This document shows, in pieces, positions 11,884 to 22,113 of a DNA stretch of 64,000 nucleotides; the stretch's first letter is position 1, and the number at the start of each line of letters is the position of its first letter. The translations under genes and the position numbers were made by a program. The notes below the pieces were generated by a model. That model was not told the DNA's origin. It saw only the letters and a list, made by a program, of their open reading frames with translations, and did not search any database. The DNA lies in assembly GCA_002224055.1 (NCBI GenBank), contig AZLU01000159.1, forward strand, positions 33,426 to 97,425, read 5' to 3'. Source of the DNA: Pezizomycotina sp. ARF18 (Eukaryota; Ascomycota).

Positions 11884-14846
11884 CTACCCTCTTTTCAGAC
11901 CAAGCGACAATGTAACCGCTTGCTGCAAGTTGGTGAACTTGGGTAGCGAGGCACCGTAGCTGCCACTTCCTCCATTGCTGTTCTTGCCATTTCCGTTTCC
12001 ATTATCAGAGTTTCCGCTCTTGCTGCTGCTGCTACCACTACCATTTTGAGCGTTCTGGTTGGTAGCGTTGGAGCCTTTAATGGCGGCAGCGCTAACTTTA
12101 GGACTTTCCTTTGCCGGCGTGCTTGTCACGGGCAGGGAGTCGGCCTGAGCTCGTTCCTGCTTCGTGGGAGTAGCCTTAGCATCTTGTTGCTGTTGCTTTC
12201 AGTGGGGTGGTTCTTGCTTCTGGCTTCGCTAGCTGAGCAGACACCTCAGGAGATTGTACTTTCGGTGCCTGCTGTTGCTGATCTGGCTCGGCGGTTGCTT
12301 TGCGCTGCTGCTGCTGAAGATGAGCCATACTGCTGCTGAGAGGAGCTAGACTGTTGCTGAGATGAACCGTAACCCATTGAGATGAGGACTCCTGGGCGGG
12401 AGGCGTGTACACAGGACTTGTGCAGCGTAGGACGTGCTGCTTGGCCACTCTGTTGATATCCACCAGCAGGCGGGGCGTATACTGGAGCTGCAGCCTGGGA
12501 AGACATCATAGGCGGAGCCTCGGCATGGCCGGAGCATATACAGGAGCTTCAGCAGGGGAGCTCATCGCTGGTGCTTGGGCGTACGCCGGGCAGAGCTGGT
12601 CGGTAGCGGCGCTTCGGCCATTGCGGAAGAAGTAGTGCACGGCTGAGACCGGGCGCGGCGGGCTCGGGCTCAGGCATGGCAACATCTGCGGCATGTACGA
12701 GTTCTGCATGGCGGAGGAGTGGTGGTGCGTAACCACCCATGCCGGACCAGGAGTTCATCGGGCAGGCACAGTGGCAGTTGCAAGCCTGGGGTGGCTGCTG
12801 CTGCTCAGGAGACTGCGCTGGTGGAGAGTGTATGACGGAGCAGGTGCAGCCTGTATGGGAGCTTGCGCCGGCGGAGTGACAGTGACCGTGTTAACCTCTG
12901 TCTGAACCTGGTTCACGGTCTCAGTCTGGATCTGGTTAACGGTTTGAGTCTCAACATTATTGACCGTCTGAGTGACGACGTCGGTCTGAATTGATTGACG
13001 GTCTCAGTTTGCACCTGATTGACGATTTGAGTCTGAACGTTGTTGATGGTCTGGGTGACAACGTCCGTCTCGAAGTGTTGACGGTCTGGGTCATCGTTTG
13101 GACCTGGTTCACGGTCTGAACGTAGGTGACGAATTTATCGCTCTCGACAGTCTCGGTCATAGTCTGAACCTGGTTGACGGTCTGAATATAGGTGATAAAT
13201 TTATCCTTCTCCACAGTCTGCGTGACATCCCTCTCAACGGTCTGAGTCTGGAGGTAGACCTGTGTCTTAGTGATGTCGTTCTCCACGGTTTGCGTGACGT
13301 CCCTCTCGAGAGTCTGTGTTTGGACGTAGACTTGTGTCTTGATAACATCATTCTCCACAGTCTGTGTAACAGCTTTCTCAAGAGTCTGAACGTATACCTG
13401 GGTCTTGGTAACGTCGTTCTCGACGGTCTGTGTTTGAAGGTAGACCTGAGTCTTCGTAACATCGTTCTCAACGGTCTGCGTCTGAACGTATACCTGAGTC
13501 TTTGTAACGTCATTCTCGACGGTCTGTGTCTGAAGGTAGACTTGAGTCTTGGTAACATCGTTCTCCACAGTCTGTGTAACAGCTTTCTCAAGAGTCTGAA
13601 CGTATACCTGGCTTGGTAACGTCGTTCTCGACGGTCTGTGTTTGAAGGTAGACCTGAGTCTTCGTAACATCGTTCTCAACGGTCTGCGTCTGAACGTATA
13701 CCTGAGTCTTGGTAACATCGTTCTCAACAGTTTGAGTTTGCGTCTGGAGATAGACTTGGGTCTGTAACATCGTTTTCGATCGTCTTTGTAACGTCATTCT
13801 CAACCGTTTGAGTCTGTAGGTAGACCCTCGTCTTCGTAACGTCATTCTCGACCGTTTGGGTCTGTGTTTGAACGTAGAGCTGGGTCTTGGTGACGTCGTT
13901 CTCAATGTCTGAGTCCGCACGTAAGTGATGAACTTGTCCTGCTCCAAGGTCTTGACATAGGTAATGAACCTATCCTTCTCAACGGTCTGAGTCTGGACGT
14001 AAACTTGCGTCTTGGTAACGCGTTCTCGAGCGTTTGGGTCCTGAAGTAGGTGAAGAACTTGTCCTTTTCAATAACGTCCGTCTTTGTCACATCATTCTCA
14101 ATAGTTCGAGTCTGAATATAGTTCTTGGTTTCCGTTTCCGTAAGGGTTTCGAACATAGTATCAGTCTTGACCAAGAACTTGGTGTATAACTGGACGACCG
14201 TAGTTGGGATTTCCTCGACTTTAGTAACAAACTTCTTCACCGTCTCGGTCTCGGTTTCCGTGTAGATGACAGTCGTGGGGATCAGACGAGTGTAGACCTT
14301 GGTCTCGAACATGGTTTCAGTTTCCTTGTAAACAACAACCTTGGTTGAAACATAAGTAGTCGGCACGAGCTCGTATAGGTCTTGGTCTCAAGATCGACTT
14401 CCGTCTTAGTAACGTGAATAGTCTTAGGAGGAAGGTGTAGAACACCGTGACGGGCTTCGTCACAACGTCAGTCTCCTTCACTGTTTCCGTAACCTTCGTG
14501 TCTCTGTCACAACATAGTTGCCACCCTTATTGTTGTAGTTGTTATTCGAGTTGTAGTAATTAGGAGGCGCATTGTATGGAGGCGGTGAATATTGCTGCGG
14601 AGGTGCGTAGTACGACGGAGGGGTATTAGACGCCTTGTACGCATTCGTTGACGACGTATACCCATATTGCTGCCCTTGCCCATACGAAGGAGTTTGCCCG
14701 TACGAAGGAGCCTTCGATATCTCGCTCACATCCACCGATCCAATTTGGCCGCCAAAGCCAGGAGCCGATGCCTGGGCGATAGCCATGAGCTGGCCCACCA
14801 CGGCAAAAATTGCCGCCGATCTTAGACTGTTTGCTGACCTCGTCAT
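11884..14846 (-). CDS. Large secreted repeat protein (adhesin-like), Thr/Val/Gln-rich
   Basis: ATG at 14846 opens a secretion signal (SAAIFAVVGQLMAIAQASA), then a Tyr/Gly/Gln/Pro/Asn-rich segment with repeats of PSYGQ. Next is a region dense in alternating Thr, Val and Glu (KVVVYKETETMFETKVYTRL), and then many copies of a 16-residue repeat, TVENDVTKTQVYLQTQ, mixed with variants (LEKAVTQ, EKDKFITYVQTVNQVQT). The C-terminal third is rich in Ala/Pro/Gln/Ser with APVYAPP motifs and ends in a Ser/Asn/Gly linker and a short tail (LPKFTNLQQAVTLSLGLKRG). About 980 residues if read through. I see no GPI signal or enzymatic domain. The composition resembles fungal cell-wall or adhesin-type repeat proteins; this is inference, and no named family is recognised. 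At least eight frame changes occur, including one proved by comparing repeat copies. Gene-poor flanks of over 2 kb on both sides. Confidence 0.7.
13351..13710. repeat. 210-bp in-frame tandem duplication inside the repeat gene
   Basis: Positions 13351-13502 recur at 13561-13710, offset 210 bp (70 codons). The two copies agree base for base as far as I can compare them, except that the second lacks 2 bp near 13611 (CCTGGGTCTTGG against CCTGGCTTGG), which throws the second copy out of frame. Confidence 0.9.
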
Positions 14847-17103
14847 TTTCTTTATAGGATATGTGAAAGATATAAGAAAGAAGGATAGACTCTCAAGCTG
14901 GTATTGTAAAAACAGAACTGGTTCAAAAAATATATAGATAATGAGCGTTCTTTCAGTCCTGCTTCGTTTCCTCTCCAGGAGGTCTTGATAGTCCTAGCAA
15001 CTATGTTAGCTAAACAATTCTGAGATCAATCAAATCAACCGAAAAGCCAAGCGGGAAGATGATTACTCACAAAAAGTAAGAAAAATTAGATAGAAACGAA
15101 GGGCATTAAAAAGAGAGTAGAATGTAAAAAGCGGTCCTTGAGATCCTGTCCCTTGATTTCCAGCCGCTGCTGATATAAAAATGGACGGTCAACGTGCAAA
15201 GAAAGGAAGGGAAGAAAAGAAAAAAAAAAGGGAAGGAGAAGAGAAGAATAAAAGGAACAAACAAAATGAATGGACCAGCAAAACAGTTGAGGACGAGGAA
15301 GAGAAGAAAAGAAAAGAGAAGATCTAAGGGGACGGGGAATTAGAGATCCATATATTCAATTGCGGGCGCCTCCATCCCCACCATCTTTTCGTCGGATGTG
15401 CAGGAACTTGCAGCAAGCAAGATGTTTGTTTATTGTCGCAGAAAAGAAAAAAGAAAAGAAGAACAGAAAAAAGGAAATACAGCGATCAATGTAGAAAAAG
15501 AAAAGAAAAGGTAAAGGGAAGCAAAGCGAAAAATAGCCAGGCCATGCACATGCTTTTTTCTCCTTTCACGCTGTAGCCTTTCCTCCCGGTGAAATCTGAC
15601 AATTGTGCCCTATTCATAGATATCTGGGTGCTGCTATACCTCCATCTCTGGGATCGGCTCTTCGGTTCACTGTGACCGCAACGACCCGCAACACATTGGG
15701 TGTCAAAACCCCTGGACATTAGGTCGATCCTGGAAAGGTCCTGACTGACATTACTATCCAATTTACGGTTCAATTGAGGTCGCAACGGTAGCAGTCGAAC
15801 ACGGTTATAGTGCCCACCTCTTTTTTTTTTTTTTTTTTTTTTTCTAGACTGAGACGACCGTTCGCGAAAAGGGAAGTGGGGATTTCAGGGCGATGCATCG
15901 CCACTCCTAGTAGAGCGTGTGGAAGCGATTGTGGAACAAACCACTCTTCAGTATAAGATCCGCAATCTATATGAGAAATTATCCCAATAAGAAAGACAAA
16001 TTCGAGAGGGGGCCTTTGTTTACCGCGTTTTACGGGAAACCGTCATCCGAAAGCAGGTGTGAATTGTGAATAGAGGAGTATAGCTATAGATAAGGGTAGT
16101 ATCCCAAACATCACCCTGTTTCAGAGCCTCCGTTCTCCATTGATCGTGACGGTTGTACTCTATCACCAAAAATATCATGAAGAGTGACTATCATTTCATC
16201 CTGTAACACGTCGACGCCGGGTATTTCACTTGGCAGGGGGGAAACAAATATATTTGGACGGCAGCGGCCCTGTATATGAAAACAACGTCCTCCTCTATCG
16301 CCGAAAGAGTAGTAGAAAGAAGAGTCAGCTTCTGCCTGGCGAATTGAACGAAGTAAAAAAAGGATTTAATACTTGTTTGATGAGGGAGAAGAAAGCATAA
16401 TTCCAACTGTCCCAGATAACCACCTGCTATTAAAAGAACCTGTTATCGAGAATATAAAACTCCCAATAAGTATAAGGGCGTCCAGAAACTGACGCATACG
16501 TATCGTCAAGGCCTGAAGAAATGGATAGAGATTGAGTTAGAACTGGAAGCAAAGAGGGATAAATCCCTCGTTCAACAAATGATGCGAACAATACTCATGT
16601 CGCTTGTCAGTTGCTTGATTGGTCAGTCGCGAGTAGTCGAGAATAAGAATTGAATACTATAAGCTTTTTTGTTGAGAGAATTTCATGACGGTTATTCTTA
16701 AAGGAGGAGACTTTTGGAGTATTGAAAATATTCATAGTTAATTATTTCGGCCGGTACTTAATTAATCTATTTTTCAATAAGCAATATACCGTCTGAACAA
16801 TTTCAGAATCGAGACCTCGAAACGATTTTTAAACTACTTTCTCAAGAGTCATACTTGTTCGACTCGAGCCCTGCTAGCGACAGTGAAGGACAAAATACTG
16901 AGCAATTTGGCCACTCACTGGGTATTCCCAGCTTAAGAGGAACGAGGCCTGAATCAAGTAAAAGTCTAGCAATCCCAGCACGACCTGCCTTATCATCTCG
17001 GTAATGAACTTTCGCGGTGCTGGGTTCAGGGCCTTTACTGATATCTGATACAGAGCTATAACAGGCGGTTTAAGTCTAAGGATTATTTTTTTCGCAAAAA
17101 TCG
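14847..17103. other. Gene-poor intergenic region (2.3 kb)
   Basis: Upstream of the repeat protein gene. It contains A/G-rich tracts at 15180-15310 and 15440-15520 and a T run of about 23 near 15821. Such purine-rich blocks are common in fungal promoters. No coding evidence was found. Confidence 0.5.
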
Positions 17104-17268
17104 ATGCAGCCTCACGCAAGGAAGCAGCCAAGCAGCTCCCCAGGTGCAGTGGGGATCTACAGCGAACCTCCGCCCATCGCCGGCGTGTATACATTGGAAA
17201 CGTCAAAATCCGACGGCTATGTTTTCACTTCCAGCGGCAGTGGCGTTCTATCGTACGATTTATTGGCT

Positions 17269-17305
<37 letters not shown>

Positions 17306-18517
17306 TAGGTATGTTTGAAGATATTACGTTGAAATCGAAGATTGACAGTAAGAGTCGCATGCTCAAAAGTTTCGTCCATCTTTGTAGAAGAAACAACAAG
17401 CTCGCTTTCTTTCTCTCAAAAGCAGAAGCTGTTCTTCTCGGAGCTGCCAGCGTTTTTAATCTTCATGTTTATTTCGTCGGTTATTCATTTGCTAAGTATC
17501 TTTAACGTCGATCTCAAAACAGACGTCAGTAGCTTGCAGCAGCTGATCACTTTGGCGTGCCTTGGCCCCTTCGGTCAATTTATTAGACGACCATTGGCAT
17601 GCGGCGTTAGCGTTCCTTGGGAAAACCCCGCAAGGTGCAAGTCGTATGCCTGCAGCCCACGCGAGCAAGGGGGAGTTTGACAACGAAATCCTCGTATTTC
17701 GATTCTCCAGTCCTAGTACCGTTTGCGGGTTGGGAACTTCTGAGGCGGTACTGTTTCGAATCTCCAGAAACCTATTTATACTTCTTACCATCCGGGGAAA
17801 AAAAAGGAACAAATGCATCAGTTTCCCATTCTTTCTTTACCATTACCTACTGACATCTGCTCATGCTGTGGACTCTGAAGAACTAATTGCGGGCATGGAA
17901 TAAGAATTCTCCGCCGTCCAATCGAAAATTCTCTGCTGGTATATGTTTGAGACGAAACCATTTTGAAGAGCTGGTTCACGTTGATTTTCAGTCGTTTCTT
18001 TTTTTTTTTTTTTTTTTTTTTTGATTGATAAGCGGTCGTGATTTATTTTTGCGAGTTTTTTTTTTCCTTCTGCGTTATAATGCTTTTAAATTATTCTTAT
18101 TAGTTATTTAGGGCTGGAGTTTTGATTGCAGACCCGAATCTCGGAAAGAATTTACCTGAGCGAGGATTTAGAAGCGTATCAGATGTTTTGTGGCTTGCTC
18201 CACCACTGTCGCGATATTGCGATTTTGGCCCTGCAAGATATTTTCCGTACGGTCTGCAGGTCTGAGTCTAATATTAAACATTTCTTTGGGGTAATTTTCA
18301 CGATCTCATGTTTTTCTTAGGTTCACTCCACATTAATTTCGACGATTTTGAAAACTGAGAAAAGAGCACCACATCTCATTGATATACGAGAGAACAGAAG
18401 AGTTGCTGGCTGTAAGGCTACGGTGAATATACTTATATTCTATTTCGTTCAGTTGTTATTTACAAATTTATTCAGGCGTCTTCCCTCCAGCGCGATAACC
18501 ACCAGATTCCAACCTGA
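17104..18517 (+). CDS. Possible multi-exon gene of unknown function
   Basis: Low-confidence locus. An ATG at 17104 opens about 55 codons (VGIYSEPPPIAGVYTLETSK) that run into a 34-A homopolymer (17270-17303). Farther on, coding-like segments appear: IFNVDLKTDVSSLQQLITLA near 17500 and ERIYLSEDLEAYQMFCGLLH at 18144. A consistent set of exon ends joins the last pieces: a possible donor after CTGCAG near 18258, acceptor CTTAG near 18321, exon HSTLISTILKTEKRAPHLID, donor ACG|GTGAAT near 18420, acceptor TTCAG near 18476, and a final ASSLQRDNHQIPT with TGA at 18515-18517. I recognise no family. It could equally be a decayed gene. Confidence 0.25.
17270..17303. repeat. 34-bp A homopolymer
   Basis: The longest single-base run I find in the window. 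It follows an open frame directly, so the lysine codons in it should not be taken as protein sequence. Confidence 0.95.
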
Positions 18518-19602
18518 AGATCCTGTCTAAGACGATCCCGAACGATGCGGAATCAATGCAACCAAAGTCTAGATAGATCAATGCATACATTTGGATGGGA
18601 ATAAGGCACACACACACACACATACACTTACTCACTCACAGGCACACACACACATTGACACACACTTTCCAAGACAGTTCACGTCTCGAGCTACCCAAGC
18701 CTTTCGGCTTTTTTCTTTGCATATATTCCTCGGTTTGTCACGATTTTACATGACGATCCTGATTGTTCCAAGGGCCTCGTATATTGAGAGTTCGGAACTG
18801 TCTTGTCTGTAAACGCGTACGTATATGGCCCATATATGATCCAGAAAAATAGTATTCCGATATATTATCATTTATCGCAAAGTAAGGCGCTCTCTCTTGA
18901 TTTCTAAGAAATGTATCTTCGAACCCCATCATATTGCGAAAGGATTGGGTCGAAGTAAATGTTATGGCTTTCTTACGATGCGTGATCGAGTAATTTATGA
19001 GTACGAATTTGTGGGAAGAAGGAATTGCGCAATGCATTTACCAACAATATCGTTCCAACAGATCTTCCTGGTAACCGATGTGGGAGCTCGGGACAGGCAA
19101 CCCTTTGAGAGGAAATCAAAACGTGTACACTATACTTGAGGTGAGATGAAATGGACTTTCTAAAAGATCTAAATCTCCGACCTATATCGTTATAGATTAA
19201 AAATAATACTACGTCGGCTTCTATTCTTCTTTTTTTCGATATAGGATGGGGGTTTAAGAAATACCAAGATTCGGTAATATATCTCACGTTACCGGGAGCT
19301 CCCATGTTGGTATTAATTTTCCCACATCACAATTGTTGGTTCACGATGTTGATGATGCTAGTTAAATTAAATATTGTGCATGTATCTCGTCACAACGTGT
19401 TGACTTTTTGACTAATCATTTTATAGTGGTTGAGCTTCGTCCAACCACCGGATACATCTTTCCCCCCGTTGACCACGCTCCGAGCCTTGAAGGCAGGGGA
19501 CGCCGTACGAGCGGGGCTGCCGTTAGCGTGAACCTTGCTAGGACTCCCTGTAATAGAGACCCCTTCGTCGGCGTCACCGTGCCATCTTCGGCGACGATAT
19601 CA
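18518..19602. other. Intergenic with (CA)n microsatellite
   Basis: A CA-rich microsatellite lies at about 18607-18665 (CACACACA with interruptions). No conserved coding sequence is visible. The interval should hold the 3' UTR of atg14. Confidence 0.5.
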
Positions 19603-21374
19603 TTATCCTTTGCTTGGCACGTACCCTGACTCCGCGATCATTGTCGAATCGGCGGTAGCCTCCGCGGCTTCTTCCAGCGCCTCGTCCTCGATGAGGTCCC
19701 ACTCCGCCGCCGTAGATTCCCCCAGCAGTAAAAATTTCGTCCTGTCCATCAGCATCCCCAAATTAACCTTCCACCCCGCCATGTGCTCGTGACCCTTCGC
19801 CGATCCCAAAAACTCCTTCGCGCAGGCGTGGTTCACCATGCCGAACATCGTGTTATCGCCGGCGCCGTTTCCTTCCTCACGTTACCAGCGGCGGGGATTT
19901 TCCTCCTGACGCTGCTGCGAGGTTAGGTGTAGGCAGCGGCGAAACAGTAGGATCAGATATCAGCGGAATATCGCTCGCGACAACCGCCGCTGGTACGTCT
20001 TCGTCGGCGTCGCCAGGAGTAAATAGTACAGATTCCTCCCCGGCTGCCAGACGTCTTCCACTTCCCCTACCACTTCCTCCACACCTTGCGACCAGCACAT
20101 CCACGAGACGTTGTACGCCAGCATGCTGACCCCTCGATGAACAGCGCGTAGCGGTTCGAGTCCGACGACGACAGCTGGAGTAAAGGTACTTCGATGTTCA
20201 GCTCGCGCGGCGGGACTTGCTGGATATTCGGATGGAGGGGTGCGGCGAACCGCGCTGCGGTAGCTGGATCTCGCAGGGTAGCTTGAGGCCGAGGTACGAA
20301 GCTACCAGGACGGTAAGGTGCACCAGGTGACCGAGGGAGACCGTGAGGTTCGTGGGGTTTATATCTGTGTTGAGAGCTCGTTAGTCATATCCATATCATT
20401 ATTAAAAAAAAAAAAAAAAAAAATTAACTTAAATGAAAAACGGTAAAGAAGCTCGTCTTACGGTTCAGTTGCCTGATATCCGGTATCACAACGCCATTAA
20501 TCATGTAATCAATACCCCTCTTCCTCCTGCGCTGCTTGAGCGAATGCAAGCTCGCCGCTTCCCTGCACAAAAACACCCTCGCTTCCCCTGTTAGGTCGTG
20601 CACAACGTTCGACGCCTGATTCTTTTACGTATATCCCTCTTAACGTCGCTGAGCGCCTTCTCCTTCTTCTGCTCGAATACGTTCCTCGCTTCCTTTAGCG
20701 CATCCTTCTCTCCTTATTCGCCTGCTGCAGCGCACTAATCTTCTCCGAACAGTTCGCCATCTCCCTCCTCAACCCGTCCGCGTAACCTGTATATCGCTAA
20801 CCCGACTCCTGAGCTCCTCCGTCTCGTGCCTCGCCTGCAGACACGCGCCGTAGTCCGAATCCTCGCTCAGCTGCCAATAATAAACTCTCCTGCGTCGTCG
20901 CGGTCTTAACTACGACGACGGACTCGTACCGGCGGGCGTACAGCTTATCCCGCACGCAGTCGGCGCACGTGAGCTTCGTCTGCGAGCGGTCGCACAGGTT
21001 ACACCTCCCCGTCGGCTTCGGGGGCGTCTTCGCGCGGGTCACCGGTTGCGCGCCTACCCCTCCAACAACTCCGACGGGGCTGTGCGACCGCTGGCCGGAT
21101 AGCGCATTTAAGCGGAGCGTGTCGATGGCTCCCGGTGCTGATCCGTGGCGCTGGAGGTGTTGCTGCTGCTGCAGACGTGCTCGGGGAGAGTTATTCGTGG
21201 CGGGGGAGCGTAGGGTGACGACAGCGACGACCCCGCCACCGCTGCCTGCTGAGAGTGGGGTTTAAGGGGGAGTGCGGGTAGGAGTAGTGGTGGATGGGCG
21301 GAGGCGGGCGGTGGACATTGTCGTAGATGGACGGCTGCCGGGCCTGGTGGTGGGGCGCTAGACTGGAGATCCAT
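19603..21374 (-). CDS. atg14: Autophagy protein Atg14 (PI3-kinase complex I subunit)
   Basis: Atg14 directs the Vps34-Vps15-Atg6 kinase to the phagophore assembly site. From ATG 21374 the protein opens with a Pro-rich disordered region, then the diagnostic cysteine module CNLCDRSQTKLTCADCVRDK (two CxxC pairs) near 21000. A coiled-coil region follows (KISALQQANKEKDALKEARN, with frame breaks). Then come LHSLKQRRRKRGIDYMINGV and VIPDIRQLN, an intron carrying a 22-A/T run near 20402, TVSLGHLVHLTVLVASYLGL, and MLAYNVSWMCWSQGVEEVVG. The C-terminus has FGMVNHACAKEFLGSAKGHE and ends at TAA 19603. The order of these blocks matches the fungal ATG14/UVRAG family (Pfam PF10186). Vps38 is the alternative, but the N-terminal cysteine repeats favour Atg14. 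Several frame breaks are present, near 20640, 20710, 20790 and 19930. Confidence 0.85.
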
Positions 21375-22113
21375 AGCGGAGTCGGGTGAGGCGGACGGAG
21401 GGAGGGGAGGAGGGGCACCCAGAGGGTTCGAATTCCTGCGGTAGGGATCCAGGGCTGATGACGATGGCGGGAGGTAGCTTCTGAATAACTGGATTTAGAG
21501 ATTTTTCGAGTAGCTAGACGAAGAGAACTCTGCGGCTCAAAAAAGAGAACCCCTGGCGGTTGGTAAACAAACGGATTGAACGCTGTTAAAACAGGGTATC
21601 TTGAGTATTGAGGGTATCAAAGCAAAGGAGCAAATAAGCGAGAATCGTGAGATCCTATAGCAAAAACGACCAGTAGAGTGTCAGCGGATCGTCGAGGATG
21701 ATGAAGGGTAGAAGACACAGGAATTATATATTCCTACAACGGCAACTCAAAGATGAAGGCGGAAAAAAATAAAAATAAAAAATAAATGAAGGAAAGGGAT
21801 GGGTTCTTTAAAGTAACTCTCGTGTTCCCTGGGCCTCTTTTCACTTCAGCCGCGTGACTCTCTGGTGATCACCATTTAGCGATGCGCTGAGATGCTGACC
21901 TGATCTGACGCGATACACACGAAGTTAAACGCCAAAAGCTCTCACGTGATCTATAATGTATCTGCTTGAATTAGTTAGATCTTGAGCTCGACGTGAATGC
22001 TGGCACGGCGATTCACTAATGGTATGTTCCCCTCGCAGAAACTGTACGAAACTTGTGGGAGCTATTAAGGTAGACTATTAGATTATTATTATCACCATTG
22101 TAGCTTTCGCCAG
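21375..22113. other. Upstream region of atg14 / downstream of tel2
   Basis: No gene seen. tel2 and atg14 are in tandem on the minus strand, so this 739-bp stretch must contain the tel2 terminator and the atg14 promoter. In-frame codons run a short way upstream of 21374, so the atg14 start could be farther upstream if an ATG was lost to error. Confidence 0.5.

Noticed and set aside
13098-13619. Plus-strand open frame of 173 codons across the repeat gene
   Set aside because: It is the antisense of the repeat array; lack of stops follows from the repeat unit, and it has no start context or independent features.
21421-21437. tRNA-like T-arm sequence GGTTCGAATTCCTGC
   Set aside because: No acceptor stem, D-arm or anticodon arm around it; it lies just upstream of the atg14 start.
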